Source: CAYXDR01 sp046498185 (GTDB taxonomy: Bacteria > Desulfobacterota > DSM-4660 > Desulfatiglandales > Desulfatiglandaceae). Taken from it: a DNA stretch of 64,000 nucleotides. The translations under genes were made by a program, and so were the position numbers. Location of the stretch: contig JAWOBE010000179.1 of the NCBI GenBank assembly GCA_046498185.1, forward strand, positions 66,528 to 130,527. The letters are read 5' to 3'. The notes beneath the pieces were generated by a model. That model was not told the DNA's origin and ran no database searches. It saw only the letters and a program-made list of their open reading frames with translations. Positions within the stretch are counted from its first letter, which is position 1, and each line of letters opens with the position of its first letter. Positions 8,752 to 16,481 of the stretch are shown in pieces.

Positions 8752-9576
8752 TTACTGAACATCCTTTATCCAGTCTGTGGATCTGATCCATTTATTGTAT
8801 ATTCTACCGTATCGGCCATCATTTCTGATCTGCTTCAGAAAATTGTTCAACCAGTTCAAGAAATCAGGATCGCCCTTGTTTACGGCCCAGGCAAGCGGTT
8901 CGTAAGTAAAAGGTTCATCGAGAAAGATGAGTTTCTCGCCCCCCTGCTGAGCCATGAAAACCACATTGTAAGGAAGATCGTACACGAAAGCCGCAGCCCG
9001 TCCGTTCACCACTTCGAGGGCGGCCTCGGTTTCGGTTTCAAAGGATTTGTAGGTGGCCTTCGGAATCATCCGCTTGACCGCCTGTTCGCCGGTTGTGCCC
9101 AGCTTGGACGTCACGATATATTTGGGATCGTTGAGATCTTTATAGGATTTCACATCATCCCCGTACTTTTTGTCCAACAAAATGGTCTGCCCGATGATTA
9201 TGTAGGGGTCCGCAAAATTGATTTTCAGGTTACGTTCCTGGGTGACCGTCATTCCGCTCATTATAATATCGAATTTATTGGTCATCAGCGCGGGGATGAT
9301 ACCGTCCCAGGCGGTGTTGACCGGCGTGAATTTCACTTTCATCGCCTTGGCCATTTCCTTGGCCACATCAATGTCGAAACCCACGAAGTTGCCTTTCGAG
9401 TCGGTCATCTCGAAAGGCATATAGCCGGCCTCGAAACCCACTCTGAGCTCTCCGTTTTTCAGTATCTGCTCAATCGTCGATTTCTTCGCCAGTTCAATAT
9501 CCGCACCAAGCGCGGCGCCCGAAACGATGAAAACAGCAAGACCCGCCAACAATAAAACTCTGGTTAAACGATTCAT
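8752..9576 (-). CDS. Polar amino-acid ABC transporter substrate-binding protein
   Basis: Periplasmic solute-binding protein (SBP_bac_3 family), 274 aa. A Sec signal peptide (MNRLTRVLLLAGLAVFIVSGAALGA) leads into the family core: GELRVGFEAGYMPFEM, GFDIDVAKEMAKAM, and DIIMSGMTVTQERN. The start was placed at this Met because AGGAGGG (9581-9587) lies 4 nt upstream of it; the longer frame would bury the signal peptide behind 23 residues. Encoded 49 nt after a zinc-ribbon minigene and before the permease. The ligand is probably a polar or charged amino acid; the exact one is not decidable here. Confidence 0.95.
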   Translation of the reverse strand: MNRLTRVLLLAGLAVFIVSGAALGADIELAKKSTIEQILKNGELRVGFEAGYMPFEMTDSKGNFVGFDIDVAKEMAKAMKVKFTPVNTAWDGIIPALMTNKFDIIMSGMTVTQERNLKINFADPYIIIGQTILLDKKYGDDVKSYKDLNDPKYIVTSKLGTTGEQAVKRMIPKATYKSFETETEAALEVVNGRAAAFVYDLPYNVVFMAQQGGEKLIFLDEPFTYEPLAWAVNKGDPDFLNWLNNFLKQIRNDGRYGRIYNKWIRSTDWIKDVQ

Positions 9577-9625
9577 AATTCCCTCCTCCTGTTGGTTAAT
9601 GTTTTTTGACCAGCCGGCTGAAAAT

Positions 9626-9778
9626 TTAAAAGGATTTCCCTTCATCCAGCAATTCTTTGATGACCATTCTCGTTCCGCAGGACGGGCACCTGGGAATTTC
9701 TTCTTTCGGGATATAAATGATAAGTGTCTGCTTACACTTGGGGCACTGAACTTCCACCGCCTCGGATTTTTCTCTCAT
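9626..9778 (-). CDS. 50-residue zinc-ribbon protein
   Basis: Very small gene, 51 codons including stop, which begins MREKSEAVEVQCPKCKQTL and has a second pair CPSCG some 20 residues later. This is a clean CxxC...CxxC zinc ribbon with a hydrophobic LIIYIP strand between the pairs, similar in outline to zinc-finger/MJ0042-type ribbons. It lies 49 nt upstream of the binding-protein gene on the same strand and may share its transcript. The SD is not convincing (GAGAGCCTGAA). No family name is claimed; the regular Cys spacing is the evidence that it is real. Confidence 0.72.
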   Translation of the reverse strand: MREKSEAVEVQCPKCKQTLIIYIPKEEIPRCPSCGTRMVIKELLDEGKSF

Positions 9779-9787
9779 TTCAGGCTC

Positions 9788-9979
9788 TCACTGGGATGGG
9801 TGTATTCCGGCAAATACTCCCGCCGAAAAGGCCGGGCTGTCCTTCTTGCCGCCACGGCGGATCCTATTCCATTCAATGGGTGGCAACTCTATGTAAAGGG
9901 CAATCGGAAGTATAGTGGCAGCCAGTGCGCGTGTCAAAACAAAATGCAGCGATTTCAATCGAGTTTTGTCTTCACCCAT
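9788..9979 (-). CDS. Possible small hydrophobic protein (63 aa), unrecognised
   Basis: Frame starting MGEDKTRLKSLHF with one hydrophobic stretch (LAATILPIALYIELPPI) and a basic tail, ending 9 nt before the zinc-ribbon start on the same strand. It would head the ABC operon. There is no clear ribosome-binding site and I do not recognise the family. It may be only chance open sequence, because it faces the promoter region of the divergent mscS-type gene. Reported with low confidence because position and orientation fit an operon leader gene. Confidence 0.3.
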   Translation of the reverse strand: MGEDKTRLKSLHFVLTRALAATILPIALYIELPPIEWNRIRRGGKKDSPAFSAGVFAGIHPSQ

Positions 9980-10024
9980 TTTTTAAAATTGTTCTACGAC
10001 CGGCGGCAAAGGAGAACAGAAAGA

Positions 10025-10053
10025 TTGAAAAGCACTGACAAAGCAGGTATATT
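10025..10053 (+). promoter_or_regulatory. Sigma-70-type promoter at the MscS-type gene
   Basis: TTGAAA at 10025-10030, a 17-nt spacer and TATATT at 10048-10053. Transcription would begin about 7 nt later, which coincides with the ATG at 10060. No Shine-Dalgarno sequence precedes that ATG, so a leaderless mRNA is predicted. Confidence 0.55.
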
Positions 10054-10059
10054 TAAGAA

Positions 10060-12141
10060 ATGAGTCAAAAATTCTTCAAATATCGGACCGTTTTAAATAT
10101 AACTCTATTGCTGTTTTTGCTTTTTCTTTCCTGCCTTTTACTTGGCACAGCACTCGCGCAAAGCGCCTCCTCCGAGGAAGAAAAAAAAATACCGATAAGT
10201 CTTTCAGGGAATGTCGGCGAAGCCATGGCCAGGGAAGCCGGGAAGGTGCGAGCTGAACTCGAACGCCGGGCCTATTCGATATTTGAAAGGGAACCACTGG
10301 GCTGGAATCTTGAAACCGTCCGGTATATGTATCGTGAAGCAATTTCGCTGCCGGCAAAAATCCCTGACATCACCCGACATATCGCAGCCCAGGGTCGCGT
10401 GCTGGGGTTCGCCGGCTCGATGACCGTCTTTGTATTCATAGTGGCTGTACTCTACAGCCTGATCTGGCGAAAACGGATTTATGCATGGACGGAGCGAAAG
10501 ACGGAGCCTTTGCTCCGCCGTCTTCCCGATACCCTGGTACCTTATGTGCGCTCCGGGATAAAAGTCGTCACAGCAGCACTGCTTCCCCTTATTCTGTTAA
10601 GCCTGTTTCTGCTTGTGGAGGCGATGGTCGCCTACCGGGCGGCCTGGTTCAGCCTTACCGGCAGGCTTCTGGGCCTCTGGGCTGTTGGAAGCCTGGTGTT
10701 GAACGTTCTTTCCGAGACATTGACAGGAGGTCTTTTCACCGCCACCGCATCCTACGGTGTGAAGCTTTATCGCTGGGCGAGCCTCGTGGTGTGGTACGTG
10801 CTGATCGTGATAGGAGTTTTTTGGGCCGCTGAATCATTCGATCTCCGCGAAGACGTGCTCATGTTGATAAAATGGGCGTTGTCGATTACCATCGTCGCCG
10901 CGGTTTTTCAGCTCCTGTTAAAAAAGAAGGCTCTGTTTTCGCTTCTGCCTTCACTTCCCTATGCGCCATACAAAAAGTTCATCCGGATCCTCACCGCCTG
11001 GTATTATCCTCTTCTGGGCATCTCGCTTCTCGCCGCGCTGCTGTGGTGCTTCGGATACCGAAACTTCGGGCGGATCGTGCTTCACAAAATATGGTTCACC
11101 GGTGCCGCGTTCATGGCCATCATGGTGGCTTATCATCTCCTGAGCGGATGGCTCAAGAAGTGGCGTAATCGTATAGATTCAAAGGACGAAGCCGCCCGCC
11201 TGTTTATCAGTTCTTTGAAAACCCTTCTTATTTATACGACTGTTCTGGCCTCTTTTGGTGTGGTACTGAACCTCCTCGGTCTTGCCGACCTTGTCAAGCG
11301 TTTGATGTCCTTTCCGCTGTTCCACCTCGGCGAAAATGTGGTAAGCCTTTGGATTATCGTTAACGCAGTTTTGATCCTTCTTGTCTTCGTCTTCGGAACC
11401 CGTCTTGTTCAAAGCTACCTCGACTACAAGGTTTATCCTTCCCTTGGGATAGACCAGGGGCTCGGATACGCCCTGAATACCTTTCTGAAGTATTTTTTGA
11501 TCGTGGTCGGATTTCTGTTTTCTCTTAAGATAGTCGGAATCGATCTCAGGTTTCTGCTCGTTTTCGCGGGTGCGATCGGCATCGGATTGGGTCTAGGGCT
11601 CCAGAACATGGCCGCCAACATGATCAGCGGCTTCAGCATTATTTTCGGGGGGAAAATAAGAAAGGGCGACTGGATAGAATCGGGCGGAACACTCGGAGTC
11701 GTGACCGACATCTACCTTCGAGCCACCAAGGTGCGAACCAGGGATAACATTGAATACCTGATCCCCAACTCGGAGCTTATATCCAACACCATCGTCAATT
11801 ATTCGCTCTCCTCCCCTATGGTCCGTTTAGCTCTTCCTCTGGGGGTTTCATACAGCGCCGACACCCGGCAGGTGGAAAAGATTCTTCTGGCCGTGGCCGA
11901 AGCCGAACCGCTTGTATCGGATTACCAGAAACCCGTTGCCAGATTAGTCGGTTACGGAGACAGTTCCATTGATTTCGAACTCCTGATATGGTTCGACGTC
12001 CGTAATATCGGACGGCGGAAAATCAGAAGTGCGCTTTATTTCGCGATTTTCGACGAATTCAAAGAAGCCGGCATTGAAATCCCCTTCCCGCAGCGGGATA
12101 TCCATATCCGGAGTACTGTAGGACCGAAACTCGAAAACTGA
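10060..12141 (+). CDS. MscS-family mechanosensitive channel, large multi-domain form
   Basis: 693 aa. A signal peptide (ITLLLFLLFLSCLLLGTALAQ) is followed by a short periplasmic section, about eight or nine membrane segments, and a C-terminal MscS core. The core shows the pore-helix glycine pattern (AGAIGIGLGLGLQNMAANMISGF...) and the beta domain with KGDWIESGGTLGVVTDIYLRATKVRTRDN and LIPNSELISNTIVNYS. The size and extra N-terminal helices resemble MscK/YbdG/YnaI-type relatives rather than small MscS. It would protect against hypo-osmotic shock in the inner membrane. The start is preferred because the signal peptide fits, despite the missing SD. Confidence 0.93.
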   Translation: MSQKFFKYRTVLNITLLLFLLFLSCLLLGTALAQSASSEEEKKIPISLSGNVGEAMAREAGKVRAELERRAYSIFEREPLGWNLETVRYMYREAISLPAKIPDITRHIAAQGRVLGFAGSMTVFVFIVAVLYSLIWRKRIYAWTERKTEPLLRRLPDTLVPYVRSGIKVVTAALLPLILLSLFLLVEAMVAYRAAWFSLTGRLLGLWAVGSLVLNVLSETLTGGLFTATASYGVKLYRWASLVVWYVLIVIGVFWAAESFDLREDVLMLIKWALSITIVAAVFQLLLKKKALFSLLPSLPYAPYKKFIRILTAWYYPLLGISLLAALLWCFGYRNFGRIVLHKIWFTGAAFMAIMVAYHLLSGWLKKWRNRIDSKDEAARLFISSLKTLLIYTTVLASFGVVLNLLGLADLVKRLMSFPLFHLGENVVSLWIIVNAVLILLVFVFGTRLVQSYLDYKVYPSLGIDQGLGYALNTFLKYFLIVVGFLFSLKIVGIDLRFLLVFAGAIGIGLGLGLQNMAANMISGFSIIFGGKIRKGDWIESGGTLGVVTDIYLRATKVRTRDNIEYLIPNSELISNTIVNYSLSSPMVRLALPLGVSYSADTRQVEKILLAVAEAEPLVSDYQKPVARLVGYGDSSIDFELLIWFDVRNIGRRKIRSALYFAIFDEFKEAGIEIPFPQRDIHIRSTVGPKLEN

Positions 12142-12203
12142 TCCCCACGGCTTTGCCTCGTAGCATCCGTCCTGGATCACAAAAACAACCCGAGGAGGAA
12201 TCC

Positions 12204-12929
12204 ATGCAGAAAAAGCTCGCTGAAGGAGTTTATTTCATCGAAGGTCAAGACGATATGATCCCGGATTCAAATGCTTATGTGCTGGCGGATGCATCCGGTG
12301 AAGACCTGACACTGGTGGATGCAGGCCTTGTGGGAAAAGGTGCCTACAAGCTGGAAAGCATTAAACGGCTGGGATTTGAAATCGGCCATCTACGGCGGAT
12401 TATCATGACCCACACCCATCTGGACCATCTGGGATGCGTGCCTGAAATCCTGGAGCAGGTGCCGGATGTAGAGCTTTGGGTGCACGCCGAAGAGGCCGAA
12501 CCGCTGGAGCAGGGAGATGACCGCATCGTATTCGGAATGCCTGCGCTGAGGGATATGTGTTTATCACAGCTTGAAATTAGCCCCGAAACGTTGATGCTTA
12601 AGGTTAACCGCAAGCTCCAGGATGATGAAACCCTGCACCTGGGAGGCGAAACCTGGCGCGTCGTTCATATACCCGGGCATTCTCCCGGCTGTGTCGCCCT
12701 CTACAATCCCTCGAAAAAAATCCTCATCCCCGGCGATGTCGTCTATGCCGATTATGCTATAGGGAGGTTCGATCTTCATGGAGCCGATCCTGCAGCCCAT
12801 AAGGCATCCCTCTACAGGCTGGCGGAGCTGGAAGTTGATATGCTTCTTCCCGGTCACGAGAGGGTCATGGAAACGGTCCAGCCCGGCTACATTAAAGAAA
12901 CCGTCAAGCAATGGGAACAATACATGTAG
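12204..12929 (+). CDS. MBL-fold metallohydrolase
   Basis: Metallo-beta-lactamase-fold hydrolase, 241 aa, with metal ligands in THTHLDHLG (His70, His72, Asp74, His75), a later HIPGHSPG histidine, the bridging Asp in IPGDVVYAD and a final His in LLPGHE. This is the complete glyoxalase II-like set. The start was moved to MQKKLAEG, which has GAGGAGGAA 5 nt upstream; the longer frame begins in the mscS-type 3' flank. The substrate is not evident; relatives include thioesterases, lactonases and glyoxalase II-like enzymes. It lies 62 nt after the channel gene. Confidence 0.92.
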   Translation: MQKKLAEGVYFIEGQDDMIPDSNAYVLADASGEDLTLVDAGLVGKGAYKLESIKRLGFEIGHLRRIIMTHTHLDHLGCVPEILEQVPDVELWVHAEEAEPLEQGDDRIVFGMPALRDMCLSQLEISPETLMLKVNRKLQDDETLHLGGETWRVVHIPGHSPGCVALYNPSKKILIPGDVVYADYAIGRFDLHGADPAAHKASLYRLAELEVDMLLPGHERVMETVQPGYIKETVKQWEQYM

Positions 12930-13150
12930 GTTTTACACCTCCCGGGAACGATCGCATGGGCACTACCTATACATTTCTTATATACGCGTCCGCTGCAACC
13001 AAAACAACCCCGGCGGACACGGCGCCTTGTTCCCGTGGACCAATGGTGTTATAGATGGAGATGGATCAGGAATCAAATGTCATACCGCTTTATGCTGATG
13101 AAATGCTGGATGGATGTTTATCGTATTGACCAGAGAAAAAAAGGACAACC

Positions 13151-14740
13151 ATGGAACCCATGATGATCACAGTCGGGCAGGCCCTTCGGGAAGCCGCCGT
13201 CAGGTTCCCGTTCCGCCCCGCCCTGACTCACGTTTCGCATGACGTGAGCCTTTCATACGCGGAGCTGCTCGGGGAATCGGAAGAGGCCATGAGGGGTCTC
13301 ATGGCCCTTGGCATCGGGAAAGGGGACAGGGTGGCCGTATTCGCGCCGAACATCCCTGAGTGGATCATAACCATGGCCGCTGTAATGGGCATGGGCGCGG
13401 TGCTGGTGCCGGTGGATCCGGGCGCGGACGAGGAAACCCTGGTTCACATGCTTGACCGGGTGAAATGCCGGGCCATGATAGTATCGGCGGGATCCCGAGG
13501 CCCGGTGGACCGGCTCCTAGAGCTGCGGGACATGTTGCCGTCACTGGAGCACGTCATCTTCACCGGTGAGCCCGACTGTCCCGGCGCCATTCCCTGGCGG
13601 GAACTCGCTGCCCTCGGGGAACATCTTCCTCGCGGAGCGGAGGCCGAAGCCGCCGGGCGGGTTTCGCCTGGCGACCCGGCGGCCATAATGTTCACCTCCG
13701 GAACCACCGGTCTTCCGAAAGGGGTCCTGCTCGACCACCAGGGTCTCGTGAATAAGACCCTTTGTGCCGCCGAACGGCAGGGTATCGACCACCGGGATCG
13801 CCTCTGCCTCTTCTTTCCGTTGTCGCACATGTTCGGAAATACGTGCATCGCTCTGGCAGCTTTTCTGAGGGGAGCCCACCTGGTCATGTCCGGGGAGGCA
13901 TTCGATCCCGATGAAATCCATTCGGCAGTCTCCCGCGAGCGCTGCACGGCCATCTACGGGACCCCGGGAATGTTTTCAGCGCTGATAGATCGGCCTGGGT
14001 TCGAACGGACCGAATGGACAAGTATCAAGAAGGGAATCGTCGGGGGTGCACCGTGCCCGATGGACCTGATGAAAAGGCTCGTTGAGGATCTGGGGATAAG
14101 GCACCTAACGGTGGGCTACGGCATTACCGAGGCTTCCAGCTGGATCACGATGACAATGCCTGAAGACCCGCTCCACCTCCGCGTATCAACTATCGGCCGT
14201 GCGCTTCCGTGCAACGAGGTTAAAATCGCCGACCCGGCGACCGGCAAGCCCCTCCCCCCCGGCACGCGCGGGGAACTGTGCACCAAGGGCTTTCTGATGA
14301 AGGAATACTGGGAGATGCCCGCCGCCACCGCTGCCACCGTCGACCCCAAGGGCTGGCTTCACACCGGGGACCTGGGTGAGATGGACGAAGCGGGCTATGT
14401 GCGCATAAGCGGGCGGATCAAGGACGTGATCGTCAGGAAAGGTGTCGAGATTCACCCGGTGGAACTGGAAGAAATAATCCACGAACTCCCCGGGGTATCA
14501 CAGGTCCAGGTCTTCGGCTTCACGAATCCCGCCGGGGGCACGGAAGTGGCCGCATGGGTGATCCCCCGGGAAGGCGTAAATCTCACCGGCGCCGAGATAG
14601 AAAACCACATGCAGAGCCGGATCGATGAGAGCCTCCGCCCGTCGCATTACAGAATAGTGAAGGGATTTCCGACCACCGCGAGCGGCAAGGTACAAAAAAA
14701 GAAACTGGCGGAACTGGCGGAAAAAGCCGTCCTCACGTGA
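13151..14740 (+). CDS. AMP-forming acyl-CoA synthetase (ligase)
   Basis: ANL-superfamily ligase that adenylates a carboxylic acid and forms its CoA thioester; 529 aa. The P-loop motif MFTSGTTGLPK is at 170-180; VGYGITEAS, HTGDLGEMDE and GRIKDVIVRKG are the later core motifs, and the catalytic Lys lies in TTASGKVQKKK near the end. Substrate is probably a medium/long-chain or aromatic acid; this cannot be narrowed from the sequence. The gene is visibly richer in G+C (many GGG/CCC third positions) than its neighbours, which suggests recent acquisition. It stands alone: 220 nt upstream are gene-free and the next gene converges on it. Confidence 0.93.
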   Translation: MEPMMITVGQALREAAVRFPFRPALTHVSHDVSLSYAELLGESEEAMRGLMALGIGKGDRVAVFAPNIPEWIITMAAVMGMGAVLVPVDPGADEETLVHMLDRVKCRAMIVSAGSRGPVDRLLELRDMLPSLEHVIFTGEPDCPGAIPWRELAALGEHLPRGAEAEAAGRVSPGDPAAIMFTSGTTGLPKGVLLDHQGLVNKTLCAAERQGIDHRDRLCLFFPLSHMFGNTCIALAAFLRGAHLVMSGEAFDPDEIHSAVSRERCTAIYGTPGMFSALIDRPGFERTEWTSIKKGIVGGAPCPMDLMKRLVEDLGIRHLTVGYGITEASSWITMTMPEDPLHLRVSTIGRALPCNEVKIADPATGKPLPPGTRGELCTKGFLMKEYWEMPAATAATVDPKGWLHTGDLGEMDEAGYVRISGRIKDVIVRKGVEIHPVELEEIIHELPGVSQVQVFGFTNPAGGTEVAAWVIPREGVNLTGAEIENHMQSRIDESLRPSHYRIVKGFPTTASGKVQKKKLAELAEKAVLT

Positions 14741-14764
14741 CAGGGCGGCCGGCCTGGCGGAGTT

Positions 14765-15454
14765 CTATGGAAACGGCACCAGCGGCTTCACGGCGAAGTA
14801 CAGAATCGGCAGGAAGATCGCCGGGAGCATGTTACCCACCCGAATTCGTTTAACCTCAAGCATATTGAAGCCTATCGCGGCGATCAAAAGTCCTCCGACG
14901 GCCGACATCTCCGTGATCACTTCGGGCGTCAGGAATCTGGATACGAACGACGCCGAAAGAGTTATCGCTCCCTGGTAGACCAACACCGAAACGGAACTGA
15001 ACAAAACCCCCGCACCCATCGTGGAGGCGAACACGATTGAAGCGATTCCGTCAAGCAGGGATTTGGCGAACAACGTGCGGTGGTCTGAAGCCAGGCCGCT
15101 TTCAAGGGACCCCACGATCGCGAGTGCGCCGACGCAGAAAATGAGACTCGTGGTAACAAACCCGCGGGAAAAACCCTCGCCTGCGGAGAAACGAGTCTGG
15201 ACCCAGTTTCCTGCGCTTTCCAGACGGTCCTCTATGCGCAGCCATTCTCCCAGCACGCTTCCGACCGCAAGGCATATTATAACCAAAAGAATTTGCTGGG
15301 TTTTAAACGCGTTGGAAATTCCGATGAGCATCACCGCCAGGGACAATGCCTGCATCACAGTCGTACTGTACCGGGAAGGGATACCTCCCCGCAAAACAAG
15401 GCCTATCCCACCGCCTGCCACTATGGCTGCGGCATTGACAAAAGTACCCAGCAA
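14765..15454 (-). CDS. DUF554 (YqgA-like) inner-membrane protein
   Basis: 229-aa integral membrane protein with about seven hydrophobic segments. The hallmark start (LGTFVNAAAIVAGGGIGLVLRGGIP) and GVLFSSVSVLVYQGAITL identify the DUF554 family, called YqgA in E. coli and described only as a possible transporter. Translation probably begins at TTG, with AGGAG at the right distance upstream (minus-strand CAGGAGATAGCT-TTG). It converges on the acyl-CoA ligase with 24 nt between the stops. Confidence 0.92.
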   Translation of the reverse strand: MLGTFVNAAAIVAGGGIGLVLRGGIPSRYSTTVMQALSLAVMLIGISNAFKTQQILLVIICLAVGSVLGEWLRIEDRLESAGNWVQTRFSAGEGFSRGFVTTSLIFCVGALAIVGSLESGLASDHRTLFAKSLLDGIASIVFASTMGAGVLFSSVSVLVYQGAITLSASFVSRFLTPEVITEMSAVGGLLIAAIGFNMLEVKRIRVGNMLPAIFLPILYFAVKPLVPFP

Positions 15455-15516
15455 AGCTATCTCCTGATAAAACTGAAAAAGATGGGGTTCAGTCGGGTGT
15501 CATCCCGGCAGGTTCT

Positions 15517-15960
15517 TCACGACGCCGCCTTCAATCTTTTGTGCTCCACCATGATGCACTTGTTCATAACAACCTGCAGACCCGCTTCCCTGGCCCTTGC
15601 GGCAGCCTCGTTGTGGACGACGCCCAGCTGCATCCATAAAGTCCCGGCACCGACTTCAACGGCCTCTTCAACGACCTGAGGGATTCTCGAAGGAGAAATG
15701 AAGCAATCCACGATATCTATTTTGACCGGCACCTCGGAAACCCGCCTGTAGCAACGCCTCCCCAAAAGATTTTCCTGCCCGGGATTCACCGGTATCACAT
15801 CGTATCCCTGCTCGATCAAATAACGGGCCACGCGGTTGCTGTCCCGCTGTTCTTTTGGGGAAAGCCCTACGACGGCTATTGTGTGGGATTGCTCGAGTAG
15901 TCGTACAATATCAGCTTCCGGCGGGTTACAATCCGGCAACTCGCAGTTCTTTTCAGCCAT
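15517..15960 (-). CDS. CoA-binding domain protein (YccU family)
   Basis: Stand-alone Rossmann-like CoA_binding_2 domain of about 147 aa. Visible features are the nucleotide loop TIAVVGLSPKEQRDSNRVARYL, the strand YDVIPVNPG and the VGAGTLWMQLGV / NKCIMVEH ending. Members bind CoA in vitro, but a physiological role is not established. The start is uncertain: Met at 15960 was chosen because upstream residues (up to 16032) do not resemble the family. A Met three codons earlier is nearly as good, and no strong SD separates them. It lies 71 nt downstream of tatA on the same strand. Confidence 0.85.
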   Translation of the reverse strand: MAEKNCELPDCNPPEADIVRLLEQSHTIAVVGLSPKEQRDSNRVARYLIEQGYDVIPVNPGQENLLGRRCYRRVSEVPVKIDIVDCFISPSRIPQVVEEAVEVGAGTLWMQLGVVHNEAAARAREAGLQVVMNKCIMVEHKRLKAAS

Positions 15961-16012
15961 AATCACCATCTTCTTCGGGTTCACCTTTGCAGACGAGACC
16001 CTCGTTTTCATT

Positions 16013-16032
16013 CGGCATTTCCGGATGGGCAC
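16013..16032 (-). repeat. REP-like repeat copy at the end of tatA
   Basis: 20-nt sequence overlapping the tatA stop codon that matches 18 of 20 bases of the copy at 16459-16478. On the minus strand both read GTGC-[C/G]-CATCCGGAAA-[T/C]-GCCG directly behind a stop codon. Confidence 0.6.
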
Positions 16033-16349
16033 TACTTAAGAGCCGAAGAGACCTTTTCGACTTTTTTCTTCATATCCATCGCAGTCTTGAGACCCGGCAT
16101 CTGGTCCATAACCTTGCCGGTTATTTTTCCTTCGAGCGCCTGTGTGGGAGTGGACGCGGCAGTTTTCGACTCCGGCGCATCGGCTTCAACCTGAGTCGTT
16201 TCATCGTTGTTCATATGCTTTTTTACATTCTTGAATTCCCTGATCGCTCCACCAAGGCCTTTACCGATCTCAGGCAGCCTTTTGGCGCCGAATATAAAAA
16301 AAACAACCAGTGCTATTACGATCAGTTCAGTGTGTCCCGGCATAAACAT
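16032..16349 (-). CDS. tatA: Twin-arginine translocase TatA/TatB-type subunit
   Basis: Single-helix component of the Tat export system for folded proteins, 105 aa. A short N-terminal membrane helix (HTELIVIALVVFFIFGAKRLPEIG) with the conserved FG hinge leads into the amphipathic helix KGLGGAIREFK and a charged, flexible tail. The sequence after the hinge favours TatA over TatB. The start was placed at MFMPGH because GAGGAGCGGG precedes it; the longer frame adds 43 unrelated residues. No tatC is present in the window. Follows purM on the same strand. Confidence 0.92.
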   Translation of the reverse strand: MFMPGHTELIVIALVVFFIFGAKRLPEIGKGLGGAIREFKNVKKHMNNDETTQVEADAPESKTAASTPTQALEGKITGKVMDQMPGLKTAMDMKKKVEKVSSALK

Positions 16350-16458
16350 AGCCCGCTCCTCAATATTACCAGCCTTTAAACAAAAACGGTCCAGATTGAA
16401 AAAATATGTTTCTAACTTTAGTTGGTGCTGACCATTCGTAAACTTTACAGTGCTTATC

Positions 16459-16478
16459 CGGCGTTTCCGGATGCGCAC
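16459..16478 (-). repeat. REP-like repeat copy downstream of purM
   Basis: Second copy of the 20-nt repeat, three bases past the purM stop. Continued on the minus strand it forms a small hairpin, ATCCGG-AAACG-CCGGAT, the shape of a REP/intergenic palindrome. Confidence 0.6.
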
Positions 16479-16481
16479 CTG

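Noticed and set aside
8710..9555. 281-codon plus-strand frame opposite the binding-protein gene
   Set aside because: Shadow; minus-strand protein has signal peptide, SD and family core.
12950..12970. Third copy of the REP-like repeat
   Set aside because: Only about 10 nt (TAGTGCCCAT on the minus strand) match the copies at 16013 and 16459; too short to call.
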